From NCBI GenBank assembly GCA_963555835.3, contig CAUVWZ020000001.1, positions 930,001-994,000 of the forward strand: a stretch of 64,000 nucleotides of DNA, given 5' to 3'. The translations under genes were made by a program, and so were the position numbers. Of this stretch, positions 43,938-53,220 are shown in pieces (the stretch's first letter is position 1; every line of letters starts with the position of its first letter). Source of the stretch: JAPUME01 sp027294185. GTDB lineage: Bacteria > Acidobacteriota > Terriglobia > UBA7540 > JAPUME01. The notes under the pieces were generated by a model that saw only the letters and a list, made by a program, of their open reading frames with translations, did no database searches and was not told the origin of the DNA.

Positions 43938-45206
43938 ATGGAACCTACTCGAGTCCGATACCGGATCCTCTGGATGACCTCTGCGACGGCGTTCATCATG
44001 TACGTGGACCGGGTCTGCATTGGTGCTGCCGCGCCGTCCATTCGCGAGGAGTTTGGTTTCGACAAAATCACCATGGGCTATATCTTCTCGGCGTTCAGCC
44101 TCGGGTACGCAATGTTTCAGATCCCGGGTGGCTGGGCAGCCGACAAGTTTGGTCCTCGTCGCATTTTGGCCGTCGCGATGACCTGGTGGTCGGTGTTTAC
44201 CGTCGCCACCGCTGGCGCCTTCAACGTGTGGTCCATGGTGATCTACCGATTCTTGTTCGGCGTGGGCCAGTCGGCCGGATTTCCCGCGGCATCGCGGGCG
44301 CTGGTGCGTTGGTTACCCGTGAGCCAGCGCGCGTTTGGCCAGGGGTTTCAGCATGCGGGCTCCCGATTGGGCGCCGCTGTGACGCCCCCCATCGTCGTTT
44401 CCCTGATCGCGGTCGTCGGATGGCGCGGCGTTTTCCAGGTCCTGGGAGCGTTCGGCGTCGTCTGGGCGATTTTCTGGCTGTGGTATTACCACGACTATCC
44501 GGTTGACCATCCAGGCGTGAACCAGGCGGAGCGCGATCTTTTGAAGCAAAGCGGGTTTGGAGAAAAACGTTCCGCGCCGTTGAAGGTCCCTTGGGGGCGA
44601 ATCCTGCGCAGTCGCAGTCTTTGGTTCTTGAGTTCGCTGTACTTCTGCTACGGCTGGGTGTTGTGGATGTATCTTGCGTGGCTGCCGACGTACCTGGTGG
44701 AAGAACGGGGCCTGGTCGACATCAAGATGGGACTCGCCGCCAGCGCGCCGCTGCTGGCCGCCACCTTCACCAACGCCTTTGGTGGCTGGATCTCTGACAA
44801 ACTCGCCCACCGCTGGAGCGACCTCAGGCGTGGGCGGATTTTCGTCTCGGTCATCGGTTTCACGATCGCTGGCGTCGGCATGGTCCCGGGGGCGCTGGTT
44901 TCCGATGCGGTCGCAGCGCTGGTCTGTCTCACGCTGGCCCTCGCCGGGTTGGAACTGACGGTAGCGGTCTCATGGGCGATCTGTCTGGATATCGGTGGAG
45001 AGTACAGCGGTTCCGTCTCGTCCGTAATGAACACGCTGGGCAACTTGGGCGGAACGCTGTCTGGCGTCATCGTGGGCTACCTTGCCACCTGGTTTAATTG
45101 GACCGTCCCAATGCTTGTCGCCGCGGGCCTGTGCCTGATCGCGGCGCTCATCGCGACTCAGATCGACCCCCGTCGCTCAGCCGTGGCTGAGGGAACAGCC
45201 AGCTAG
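43938..45206 (+). CDS. MFS transporter, anion:cation symporter (ACS) type
   Basis: This 422-aa protein has 12 predicted membrane spans. Hallmarks are YVDRVCIGAAAPSIREEFGF in the first span region, GWAADKFGPRR between spans 2 and 3, and FLFGVGQSAGFPAASRAL. It resembles glucarate/galactonate/phthalate transporters, so the cargo is probably a sugar acid or hydroxy acid. The start ATG 43938 has only a weak purine-rich leader. Its stop overlaps the convergent cytochrome gene's stop by 4 bp. The paralog at 52171 lacks about 100 residues in the middle. Confidence 0.92.
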   Translation: MEPTRVRYRILWMTSATAFIMYVDRVCIGAAAPSIREEFGFDKITMGYIFSAFSLGYAMFQIPGGWAADKFGPRRILAVAMTWWSVFTVATAGAFNVWSMVIYRFLFGVGQSAGFPAASRALVRWLPVSQRAFGQGFQHAGSRLGAAVTPPIVVSLIAVVGWRGVFQVLGAFGVVWAIFWLWYYHDYPVDHPGVNQAERDLLKQSGFGEKRSAPLKVPWGRILRSRSLWFLSSLYFCYGWVLWMYLAWLPTYLVEERGLVDIKMGLAASAPLLAATFTNAFGGWISDKLAHRWSDLRRGRIFVSVIGFTIAGVGMVPGALVSDAVAALVCLTLALAGLELTVAVSWAICLDIGGEYSGSVSSVMNTLGNLGGTLSGVIVGYLATWFNWTVPMLVAAGLCLIAALIATQIDPRRSAVAEGTAS

Positions 45207-45820
45207 TTGTGGCACTGCTTGCACGCTATCTCTTTCGCAAAGATCAGGTGAGCCTTGACGGTTGAGCCGTGGGCGTTATGGCACATGCCACACTGCTCCA
45301 GTACGTGCGCTTCGTGCTGATGGACATCGACGAACAGCTCTTTCTGATGACAGGCGAAGCAGCCGCCCTTGAACCGAAAACGACCCCGACGGCTCAGACC
45401 GTGGCACAGCGTGCACTCGACTTGATCCGGTGGATGTTTGAGGAATGCCCGGTAAGGCTCTGGCGGGTTGTTCCCGACAAAAAAGCGCACCTCGCGGCGG
45501 CCGCCCTCCAAGACTAATGCCAGCGTATGTTCTCCGGGGGCAGGACTGATCTGAGTGTGGAGCACATCGGGGAACACTTGCCGGGCCTCGACCGCTTCGC
45601 CGTCTAACTCGATTCTCCCGCCAGCGGATCGACATATAACGCTGATGCTTCCACCGCGAAACGCGGCTCCATCAACGGGACTGACAATCTTTCCTTCCCC
45701 GGCGCCCTGGCTAACCGCCAGTGGGGCCAGAGAAACAGCGAGCAACATGGTGGAGAACGTCCTCAAAGTCAACGGACACCATAAGAGATTCCGCCAAGCT
45801 TGTCGCATGTTTCGTCCCAA
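45203..45820 (-). CDS. Exported four-heme c-type cytochrome
   Basis: This 205-aa protein has an N-terminal signal (TLRTFSTMLLAVSLAPLAVSQG), an Ig/penicillin-binding-like beta domain (~50-130, VSPVDGAAFRGGSISVICRS) and a C-terminal heme cluster. Four CxxCH sites are visible: CTLCH, CFACH, CGMCH and CKQCH, with extra His residues (HQHEAHVLEQ) able to be axial ligands. It is of the c3/c7 or doubled-CXXCH type. It is encoded next to an FMN hydroxy-acid dehydrogenase gene cluster and may take electrons from it in the periplasm; this is inference. Confidence 0.9.
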   Translation of the reverse strand: MGRNMRQAWRNLLWCPLTLRTFSTMLLAVSLAPLAVSQGAGEGKIVSPVDGAAFRGGSISVICRSAGGRIELDGEAVEARQVFPDVLHTQISPAPGEHTLALVLEGGRREVRFFVGNNPPEPYRAFLKHPPDQVECTLCHGLSRRGRFRFKGGCFACHQKELFVDVHQHEAHVLEQCGMCHNAHGSTVKAHLIFAKEIACKQCHN

Positions 45821-45845
45821 GTCCCGAACACCAGCCCCAGCAATC

Positions 45846-46634
45846 CTATAGTGTCAGACGACAGACAACACCGACGTCGTCGCAGTACCATATCGCGCCC
45901 TTCCAGATTGTCATACCGTGCGGCAGCGGATCGGTATCGGCCAGCTGGATCTTTTCCACAATCTCTCCGGTTGCCGGATCGTGTTTGTGGAAGGCGTTCA
46001 TGTTGCTATCGGTGCACCACAGCCATTTCCCTTCCCAGCCAATCCCGTGCGGCCGGTTGCCGGCGGTTGAAAACTTGCCTTCGACAATCCAGGTCCCGGG
46101 GTCGATGCGGTAGATTGTGCGCGAAGGAGGCACTGCAACCCAGAGTTTGTCCTCTCTCCACTCGAGGCCATGTGCCCCGGTTCCCGGCCGCGGTCCCGAA
46201 TTTCGGTCCGGGGTCGCTGGAATCGGCGCCAAAGGACTCCTTCGACCCGGCGGATCGGTGGCCATCCTGTAAATCACGCCCGCTCCGGGTGTGAAGTACT
46301 TTGCCAGCGTCTTCCCGGTCCTCGCATCGGCTCGGATGATCTCGCGGTTGTAGGTGGACGCCAGCCAAATCGCTTCACCGTCAAAACCTATTCCACTGGC
46401 TCTGTCTGCCGCCGTGTCGAACTCGCGCGTGACCTTTCCGTCTGAGTAGTTCACCAGATAGGCGCGGTTGTTTCCCTGGTCGATAATCCACAAACCGTCA
46501 TCCGTTGCCTGTAGTCCGTTCGGTTTCGGACCGGGCGACTTGAACACGGTCTCTACCTTGCCTGTCTTGCGAGTCCGGACCGCACCAATGGCCGTCTGCG
46601 CCGCCGCCAGTATGAGAAATTCCCTGCGTCTCAT
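45846..46634 (-). CDS. NHL/Vgb-like beta-propeller protein with Tat-like signal
   Basis: This 262-aa protein starts at ATG 46634 (MRRREFLILAAAQTAIGAVR). Propeller blades recur as GLQATDDGLWIIDQGNNRAY, GIGFDGEAIWLASTYNREII, GLEWREDKLWVAVPPSRTIY and GIGWEGKWLWCTDSNMNAFH, ending HGMTIWKGAIWYCDDVGVVC. It is likely a periplasmic ligand-binding or lyase-like propeller (strictosidine-synthase/Vgb style). Its relative at 55102-55902 belongs to locus II. It lies 41 bp downstream of the hydroxy-acid dehydrogenase gene. Confidence 0.85.
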   Translation of the reverse strand: MRRREFLILAAAQTAIGAVRTRKTGKVETVFKSPGPKPNGLQATDDGLWIIDQGNNRAYLVNYSDGKVTREFDTAADRASGIGFDGEAIWLASTYNREIIRADARTGKTLAKYFTPGAGVIYRMATDPPGRRSPLAPIPATPDRNSGPRPGTGAHGLEWREDKLWVAVPPSRTIYRIDPGTWIVEGKFSTAGNRPHGIGWEGKWLWCTDSNMNAFHKHDPATGEIVEKIQLADTDPLPHGMTIWKGAIWYCDDVGVVCRLTL

Positions 46635-46675
46635 AGCGTCCCCAAAACAGCGTTCCACTCGTTCTACGCTTTGCC

Positions 46676-47842
46676 CTAGTTGCGAATTCGCACCAAACTG
46701 CGGTCGATGTCCGCGATCTTTGCCATGCCTGCCATGCCCATGTCGAGGGCGAGTTCGGTCCGCAGCAGCTCCAGCACTCGCTCGACACCCTTCTGACCGA
46801 AACAAGTTAGGCCCCAGAGATACGGCCGGGCGATACCGACCGCTGTAGCTCCCAGCGCCAGAGCCTTCAGTATGTCAGTTCCGCGCCGGAAACCTCCGTC
46901 GACCAGCACCGGAATCTTCCCACCCGCCGCCTGAACGCATTCCGGCAGCGCCTCGATTGGGCCGCCAACGTGATCCAGCTGCCGAGCTCCATGGCTGGAG
47001 ACGACGACGCCGGACATGCCCGTTTTGACGCACATCTCCGTGTCTTCGCCTGTCAGAATCCCTTTTATAACAATCGGCAGATCGGTCTGCTCCCGGAGCT
47101 TCCGCACGGTGTCCCAAGTCGGAGTCGGGAACGGCCGGCTCGGGTATGTGCCCGTCCGCCAAATCACGTCGTTTTCTTCGTAAATGAGCTTGCCGCCGGC
47201 GTCCCGGGGAACGCCGCTCTCGCACCACCGGCGGATGAACTTGTTGTGAATGCTCCGCTCGCGATGCGAAACATGCATGATGTCGACGGTGAAACAGATA
47301 CCCTTGCAACCCTGGTCCTCGAGCTTTTCGACGAAGTTGAGCATCATGTTTTCGGTCCGGAACTGGCCGCCCGTCGTGACCTGCCACCAGTTCTTCGGGC
47401 CGCTGCCGGAGTTCAGAAACGAATCGATGCCGCCGTTGGTGATCATGAGGGTACCGGTTTCGGCGGCGGCCTTGGCGACCTCGAGCTCTCCGTTACGGTA
47501 GAAGCAGTTCTTGCCGCCGGCCGGATCGATGAAGATGGGGTGCGGTAGCGGCTGGCCGAACAGTTCGGTGGCGATGTCGATCTCATGGACGTCGCGGAGG
47601 AACTTCGGGCGGAGGATGATTCGGTTGAATGCCTCCCGGGCGTCCCGGAGCGCGACCTCGTCCTCGCTGCCCTCAGCCAAGTAGTCCCAGGCGATCGGGT
47701 CCAGCTTCTTCTCCGCAAGCTTCGCAAAGTCGAACACATTGGCCGGTTCGAGAACAGGGTCCAGGTGTGGCAGCCCCTGTGCCAGCAGCGGCGAAGACAA
47801 CAGAAGTTGCGTCAGGTTTCGCAGCGCCTCACGGCGGTTCAC
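46676..47842 (-). CDS. FMN-dependent alpha-hydroxy-acid oxidase/dehydrogenase, exported
   Basis: This 388-aa protein of the lactate oxidase/glycolate oxidase family has FDFAKLAEKKLDPIAWDYLAEGSEDE, PIFIDPAGGKNCFYRNGELE, IVIKGILTGEDTEMCVKTGM and the catalytic VVVSSHGARQLDHVGG (usually SNHGGRQLD). It also has the FMN phosphate-binding VLVDGGFRRGTDILKALALG. The HGARQLD form keeps the active-site His and Arg. The N-terminus MNRREALRNLTQLLLSSPLL is a signal with an RR pair. The gene overlaps the amidohydrolase stop by 4 bp. Confidence 0.92.
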   Translation of the reverse strand: MNRREALRNLTQLLLSSPLLAQGLPHLDPVLEPANVFDFAKLAEKKLDPIAWDYLAEGSEDEVALRDAREAFNRIILRPKFLRDVHEIDIATELFGQPLPHPIFIDPAGGKNCFYRNGELEVAKAAAETGTLMITNGGIDSFLNSGSGPKNWWQVTTGGQFRTENMMLNFVEKLEDQGCKGICFTVDIMHVSHRERSIHNKFIRRWCESGVPRDAGGKLIYEENDVIWRTGTYPSRPFPTPTWDTVRKLREQTDLPIVIKGILTGEDTEMCVKTGMSGVVVSSHGARQLDHVGGPIEALPECVQAAGGKIPVLVDGGFRRGTDILKALALGATAVGIARPYLWGLTCFGQKGVERVLELLRTELALDMGMAGMAKIADIDRSLVRIRN

Positions 47843-48558
47843 TGCACTGCCTCTCCATCGATGTAAACGGCGTGGATCCTCCTCGCGGCTCGGATGTCAT
47901 GGAGCGGACTTCCGTCAAGGATGGCGAAATCGGCGGCCTTCCCGGCCTCGAGCGTACCCGTCTCCGATTGCACGCCCAATGCCTCGGCCGCGGCACCCGA
48001 AAAGGAATGGATGATCTGCATCGGCGTCAGCCCTGCCTCCTGCATCAACTCCATTTCGACATGAGCAAAGCACCCGGGGAAACGGCCCGGCGGGCCGCTG
48101 TCGGTGCCAAAGCCGATGCGAAAACCGGCATCGCAGAGCTTTTTCAGATTTACTTTGGCGATCTCGAGGCCTTTGATGTTAATAGCGCGGTCGGGGTCAT
48201 TTTCCAGAACAGCCTTTGTGTCGGTCCTCAACCCATCCACGATGCTCTGCGGTACCGCCTGTCGGAAAAAGGCATCTTCGAGCCACGCCGGCGGCTCGGC
48301 GTTGACAAAGGTTGAGAGTTCACGAACCAGCGTCGCGATCGAAGCGAAATTCTTTTCCTGCATCGCGCTGATCAACTCGTCGTCGACCTCGGCGTCGCCT
48401 ACGCTGTGCGCCAGCGTATCGACGTTCGCATCCACGAGCCCTTTGGCGCCGGCCAGCTCGTAGACATGAGCGAATACCTTGAGGCCAATTCTAGCGCACA
48501 CGAGAGGAAACCAAACAAACTTTTTTCCATCATAATTGTCGTTGGCACGGAAGGACAT
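47839..48558 (-). pseudogene. 5'-truncated amidohydrolase
   Basis: Residues from ~25 on are an amidohydrolase C-terminal half (LKVFAHVYELAGAKGLVDAN; DTLAHSVGDAEVDDELIS; IGFGTDSGPPGRFPG with the metal Asp; GTLEAGKAADFAILDGSPL). The N-terminal half with the HxH metal site and carboxylated Lys is missing, and the first ~24 residues do not fit. The region 48559-49265 holds none of it. A protein may still be made but cannot have the full metal centre. Its stop is coupled (ATGA) to the following gene. Confidence 0.75.
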
Positions 48559-49265
48559 TTTTCGGTAACTGAGGTTTCAAAAATTCCAAAGAAATAATTT
48601 CCGCCGTCAAGTTCCTGCCACGGGATACGTGCGAAAAGCCGGTTTCAAAAATTGGGAAACATTTCAGGGATGGATGGGACCCTTCACAGCAGGACCGGAG
48701 GGTGTCATGCGCCCAGGCCCCCGGGGGTTGACTGGCCGGTGTCAGTTCTGGTGCTAGTTGGTTTTGACGTTGAGTGCAACTCGATGCACGATCCTGGGGC
48801 GAACAGGTGCTAAGTAACTCTCATGTATCCTGAAGGTTATGAACTATCCTGCGTCGCCCAAGAAAATGATTTCGATATCCCACAGGAATGGAGAGGTGTC
48901 TGAAAAAGCTAATTCTGGAAGCCGAGACGACGGGCTTTGAGGAGTGTTGTCGGTAGAGGGCACCATCCGGGCCACCAAAAGCAGACACCCCAGAGCCAAA
49001 ACAACAACCGCCCTCTGCCACAGTTCTTTCATTTCGACTATCGCCGCCCGCTGACCTCACGGGGCCCAGCAACCCCTGGCGGGGTCGCGTTCAGTCGAAT
49101 CAAGGAAGGAAGACCCATTTACAATGGCTATCATAGGCCTCCCCTGCAGGGGAGGCAACGGCCAGGTCCCGAAACCGTTAATTACGAAGGGCAATATCAG
49201 AGAGGGGAGATTGTTCCGGCGAAAATATCCTGAGGGAAGTCTTCCCCCGGGAATCCGACCCGGTT
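48559..49265. other. Long region without a confident gene
   Basis: It separates loci I and II. It holds a small minus-strand frame (48844-49032: MKELWQRAVVVLALGCLLLV, then a polar tail) that could be a 62-aa single-span protein, but it lacks a ribosome site. It also holds two copies of GGTTTCAAAAATT (48571 and 48639 areas) and the perfect palindrome at 49136. No relic of the missing amidohydrolase half is seen. Confidence 0.5.
49136..49155. other. Perfect 20-bp GC palindrome
   Basis: GCCTCCCCTGCAGGGGAGGC is fully self-complementary. It lies ~110 bp past the minus-strand end of the TPR gene and has no T-run; it may be a transcription end or a binding site. Confidence 0.45.
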
Positions 49266-50900
49266 TTACGGTCGGGCCTCTGCCAGGGCGTCGGTGACTT
49301 TCCGTAGTTCCGGCAAATCCGAATCGGCACCGGCCCACATGCTGCGCAGCTCCGCGTAGATCCGCTGCGAGGTCTCGGCGTCGCCTTCCAGGGCGGCGGC
49401 GCGGGCCAGACCCAGCAGCGAGAAAGCGCGGCGAGGGGCGCGGGCCAGCGCTTTTTCGAAATGCTGGCGGGCTTCGGCGGGCCGGTTCAATTCAAGCAGC
49501 ATCTCCCCGAAGACCTCGTGCGAGGGCTTGACCACGTCGGGAGGACCGTACTCCAAGCTCATTCGGTCCTCTTCGTCGGTCGCCTCTTTCATCAGGGAGA
49601 TCGCCTCCTCGGTCTTCCCCTCCTCAAGGCGAAGCAGTGCCTCAAGCTCCTTCTCCAGGACCGCGGCAGCCGCGAAGTCGCGCGGGGTATTTTGCGCATA
49701 AACTTGGGTCTGTTTTTTGCTTGGCTTCTCCCGGGCCGATTGACGCCGCGCCTTCATCCGGTCAAGCGCCTCCTGAGCAGCGGCCGGGTCACCGGACCGC
49801 AAGGCGCTCAGACCCGTCGCAAAGAGGTCGGCGGCAGCGGCGGAAATTCCTACCCCGGCGGTGTCCATACCCGCAGGGGCATCCTGCCTGCCTCGAAGGT
49901 GGACAAGGTAGGCGGCGCGCATCGAGGCAAAATATCCGAGGTGTTCCGGTGACGCTTCTTGGCGCGCGTCGTGCTCCATAGTTTCGAGCGCTCGGCGGGC
50001 GTCCCGGTATTGTCCCTTTTGAAGATAAGCGTATTCGAGCCAGGAGAGGGCGTGGTGATAGCGGCGGTAGATCGGCAATCCCTTGCGCTTCGCCCGCTCT
50101 TCGGAACCGGCAAAAGATTTTATGTTGGCGGAGATGACTTCATCCCAAGAACCCAAGGCCACATAGATATGAGAAATCATGTGTTGGGCGTGCGCGGCGG
50201 CGGGCGCAATTTCGGCATAGACACGCGCTGCGCGCAGCCCGAGCGGGGCGTGGATGGGATCATCGTAGGAATGAATCAGGTAATGGACCGCTCCAGGGTG
50301 TCGGGGATTTCGGGCAAAGACCTCTTCAGCGACGCCTCCGGCGCGCATATAGATACGGAAATCTCGCTCGGCCTGCGCGGTTCCCAAGATGGATAGGGCG
50401 TAGAAGCTCCTCGCCTCCAGATCATCGGGGTACTGTTCGGCGAGTCGGCGCATTGCTCGGGTGTAGGCCAGGTCGCGGGCGAGCTTTTCCCCCTCGCCAT
50501 AAAGGGCTTCCACCGCACGGAGGTAGCCCTTTTCGCGGTCGGTGGGAGTCTTCGCCAACCGCGCTTCGGGTGTGGGGGCGAAGCGATTCAGCGCCGCCCG
50601 CGCCTTCTCCGGTTCCTGTTGCCGCCAGAGCGGATGGTTGTAGGTCATCGCCTCACCCCAATACGCCATGGCAAAATCGGGGTCACGCTCCTGCGCTTCC
50701 CGGAATGCTTCGAGGGCATCCCCGTACTCGAAGCTGTGCAGCAGGAGCACGCCGCGCAGGAATATTTTTTGTGCCTGATGTGAGCCGGAGGTGGGAAAGT
50801 CGATTCGGCCCAGTTGCGCGGTTTGGCCCTGTAAGGGGATCGCCAAGAGCAGCATCCCGAGCCCCACCATCGATGCCGATTTCAGGCGGAGATATTTCAT
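49266..50900 (-). CDS. Exported TPR-repeat protein
   Basis: This 544-aa protein starts at ATG 50900 behind GGAGGAAA. It has a signal peptide (ASMVGLGMLLLAIPLQGQ) and TPR-like helical pairs throughout (FEYGDALEAFREAQERDPDF; YLQKGQYRDARRALETMEHD; RPAEARQHFEKALARAPRRA). A histidine-rich central stretch (AAAHAQHMISHIYVALGSWD; HYLIHSYDDPIHAPLG) is conserved in a common periplasmic family of unknown function found in Acidobacteria and Planctomycetes. It is divergent from the aldolase gene, sharing a 235-bp promoter region. Confidence 0.85.
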   Translation of the reverse strand: MKYLRLKSASMVGLGMLLLAIPLQGQTAQLGRIDFPTSGSHQAQKIFLRGVLLLHSFEYGDALEAFREAQERDPDFAMAYWGEAMTYNHPLWRQQEPEKARAALNRFAPTPEARLAKTPTDREKGYLRAVEALYGEGEKLARDLAYTRAMRRLAEQYPDDLEARSFYALSILGTAQAERDFRIYMRAGGVAEEVFARNPRHPGAVHYLIHSYDDPIHAPLGLRAARVYAEIAPAAAHAQHMISHIYVALGSWDEVISANIKSFAGSEERAKRKGLPIYRRYHHALSWLEYAYLQKGQYRDARRALETMEHDARQEASPEHLGYFASMRAAYLVHLRGRQDAPAGMDTAGVGISAAAADLFATGLSALRSGDPAAAQEALDRMKARRQSAREKPSKKQTQVYAQNTPRDFAAAAVLEKELEALLRLEEGKTEEAISLMKEATDEEDRMSLEYGPPDVVKPSHEVFGEMLLELNRPAEARQHFEKALARAPRRAFSLLGLARAAALEGDAETSQRIYAELRSMWAGADSDLPELRKVTDALAEARP

Positions 50901-51135
50901 TTTTCCTCCTTGACCGTCCGGCCTTCACGCAGCTTTTTTTGCTCCGACATCATAAGATTGCACCCCGGGGGAAGGCAATGAGTTTGGTTTTCGACCAGTG
51001 AACAGGTCCTGCCACCCCATCCACTAAGCGCAGGTTTCAGCAATTGTTCCCGCGGGCCTGTTAAGGTAAGCTACAGCTTCCTGACTTAACGCGATTTGAA
51101 ATTGAGTCGGTGCCAAACGAAGGGAGGGTGCTGTC

Positions 51136-52119
51136 ATGCAACCGAGGATGACCAGGATGTTCGGCCGAGCGGCGTTCGGAGGAGTGAGTGTTGCCGTCCT
51201 CACCTACCTGTGCCTCTTTCCGGTGGGGCAACTCTTCGCGCAATCTCCCAAGCGGATCAACCGCGCGATTGAATTGCTCGAGCGGGGCCAGCCGATCTAC
51301 TACACGGGCGTAAGCGTGGCCGACAGGAATTATGAAGGCGGAAAAAGATTGGCTCAAACTTGGGCCGACTATTTTACCTACGACATGGAACACAACCCCC
51401 TCGACGTTCCCGCGTTGGCTGAATTCATGCGGGGCCTGGTGGCGGGAGGTCCGACGAAGAGCGGCCACCGCATGCCCACGGTCATCGTCACGCTACCCAT
51501 GGACGGTGACAGTGAGATGACCATCAAGGCCAATTCCTGGATCATCAAGCAGGTTCTCGCGACGGGAGTCCACGGATTGCTTTTGTGTCACGCTCAATCC
51601 CCGGGTGCCGTCCGGGCGTTCGTGGAGGCCGTTCGCTACCCGGGCCAAACCGGAAGCAACCGGGACGGCCTGGGGGAGGGGCGGCGAGGCTCCGGCGGAC
51701 AGGGCTCGGCGGCCGAAACCTGGGGAATCCCGGTTGCGGAGTACCTGAAGCGCGCCGACGTGTGGCCACTCAATCCGCAAGGGGAAATCATGCTGGGGCT
51801 GAAGGTGGAAAATAAGTTTGCCCTGGAAACCGCTGAAAAGACCACCGCCGTTCCGGGCATCGCCTTTGCGGAATGGGGACCCGGAGACATGTCGCTTTCG
51901 CTCGGCGTGGGCACCCACGACCCGCCTTATCCGCCACCCATGGCGGCCGCGCGCACACGGGTTCTGGCTGCCTGCAAAGCCAACCGCCTTGCCTTTCTCA
52001 ATACGGTTCGCGAGCAGGACGTGGTTGAAATGATTCAGGAGGGCGTGATGATCGGCTCCGGCAATGAGGCGGCGGCCCGAGCCGGTCGCATCTACACCAA
52101 AAGAAAGATGCCCTGGTGA
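51136..52119 (+). CDS. Exported HpcH/HpaI-type aldolase
   Basis: This 327-aa protein starts at ATG 51136 after GGGAGGG. A signal peptide (GVSVAVLTYLCLFPVGQLFA) precedes an HpcH/HpaI aldolase-like TIM barrel (NRAIELLERGQPIYYTGVSV; DYFTYDMEHNPLDVPALAEF; GVHGLLLCHAQSPGAVRAFV; FAEWGPGDMSLSLG). Family members cleave or form 2-keto-3-deoxy acids with a divalent metal. Export of such an enzyme is unusual. A Gly/Arg-rich insert around residues 175-195 is low-complexity. Confidence 0.88.
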   Translation: MQPRMTRMFGRAAFGGVSVAVLTYLCLFPVGQLFAQSPKRINRAIELLERGQPIYYTGVSVADRNYEGGKRLAQTWADYFTYDMEHNPLDVPALAEFMRGLVAGGPTKSGHRMPTVIVTLPMDGDSEMTIKANSWIIKQVLATGVHGLLLCHAQSPGAVRAFVEAVRYPGQTGSNRDGLGEGRRGSGGQGSAAETWGIPVAEYLKRADVWPLNPQGEIMLGLKVENKFALETAEKTTAVPGIAFAEWGPGDMSLSLGVGTHDPPYPPPMAAARTRVLAACKANRLAFLNTVREQDVVEMIQEGVMIGSGNEAAARAGRIYTKRKMPW

Positions 52120-52170
52120 GGCCGACAGCGAGATCGGTGGCGCCGCATCGACTTTTATGTATATACATAG

Positions 52171-53220
52171 GTGACTCCAAACCCTCAAGACACGGACGAT
52201 AAGAGAGCCTCGGGGTCGGCGGGAGAGCGTCCTTCCGGCGTCCGCCATCGCGTTCTCGCGCTGCTCGTTTTGCTGTACGGCGTCACTTACCTCGACCGAG
52301 TCTGCATCTCGGTGGCGGCTCCAGTCATGCAGAGGGATTTCAGGTTTGGCCAAACGGGAAAGAGCTTCGTCTTTTCCGCTTTCCAGATTTCCTACACCCT
52401 CTTTCAGATTCCCACCGGGTGGCTGGCGGACCGCGTGGGAGCCCGACGGGTTTTGGCCGTCTTGGTTGCGTGGTGGTCCTTCTCCACAGCGGCGACCGGA
52501 GCAGCCTGGAACCTCGTCTCTCTCGTGGTAATCCGGTTCCTCTTCGGAATGGGAGAGGCCGGGGCGTTTCCGACGTCCAGCCGCGCGATGGCCCGCTGGA
52601 TGAGGGTAAGCGAAAGAGGATTCGCTCAGGGAATTACCCACACCGGTTCCCGGCTGGTAGGAGCGATGGCTCAGCCGCTTTCGGGTATCTTGATTCGCCG
52701 GCTGGGCTGGGGAGACACCTTCGGGCTTTACGGCATCATAGGTCTTCCCTGGATCATAATCTGGTCAACGTTTTTCCGAGACCGGCCGGAAGAACATCCG
52801 CAGGTAAATGCAGCTGAATTGTGGAAACTGAGCCGCCGGGCGGTGACGATTCCCGCCTTTTTGTTGCCGGCGTTGGGTCTGGCGGGCGGTGGCCTGCTGA
52901 CCTCACCTCTCTCTTCCTTTGCCTTTCTCCTCCTGGCGGTCTCCGCGCTGGAGCTGACGACGGGGGTCTCGTGGGCGGTGGCCCTCGACCTGGGAAAGGA
53001 GAAGTCGGAAACGGTCTCGGGAGTCATGAATACGTTCGGAAACTTGGGCGGGGCCGTCCCGCATCTGGCCATTGGGTATTCGGTGGATTATCCGGGCTCG
53101 TGGACTCTACCCCTGCTTGCGGCCGCCATTTTGTGATTGCTTTCGGCGATTATCTGGTTGAAAATTGATCCCGATGAGAACCCCTTCTCATCTCAAAGAG
53201 GACAGTATGCAAATCAGTGA
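52171..53220 (+). pseudogene. Decayed MFS transporter (internal deletion plus TGA)
   Basis: From GTG 52171 the protein begins like the intact MFS at 43938 (GVTYLDRVCISVAAPVMQRD; GWLADRVGARR; IRFLFGMGEAGAFPTSSRAM). After EEHPQVNAAELWKLS it jumps to the region equivalent to span 10 (VSALELTTGVSWAVALDLG), losing about 100 residues and three spans. It then meets TGA at 53134-53136. The same frame continues LLSAIIWLKIDPDENPF to a stop at 53220, where the intact paralog has its last span and IDP. The TGA replaces a codon homologous to Cys. Two independent lesions argue for a dead gene. Confidence 0.8.

Noticed and set aside
49136..49155. Intrinsic terminator
   Set aside because: The palindrome is perfect but has no T-run on either side, so I list it only as a palindrome.
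51493..52641. 382-codon minus-strand open frame
   Set aside because: Antisense to the aldolase gene and the MFS pseudogene.
53134..53136. TGA read as selenocysteine
   Set aside because: The family has no selenoproteins, there is no visible SECIS-like stem downstream and the gene also has a large deletion.
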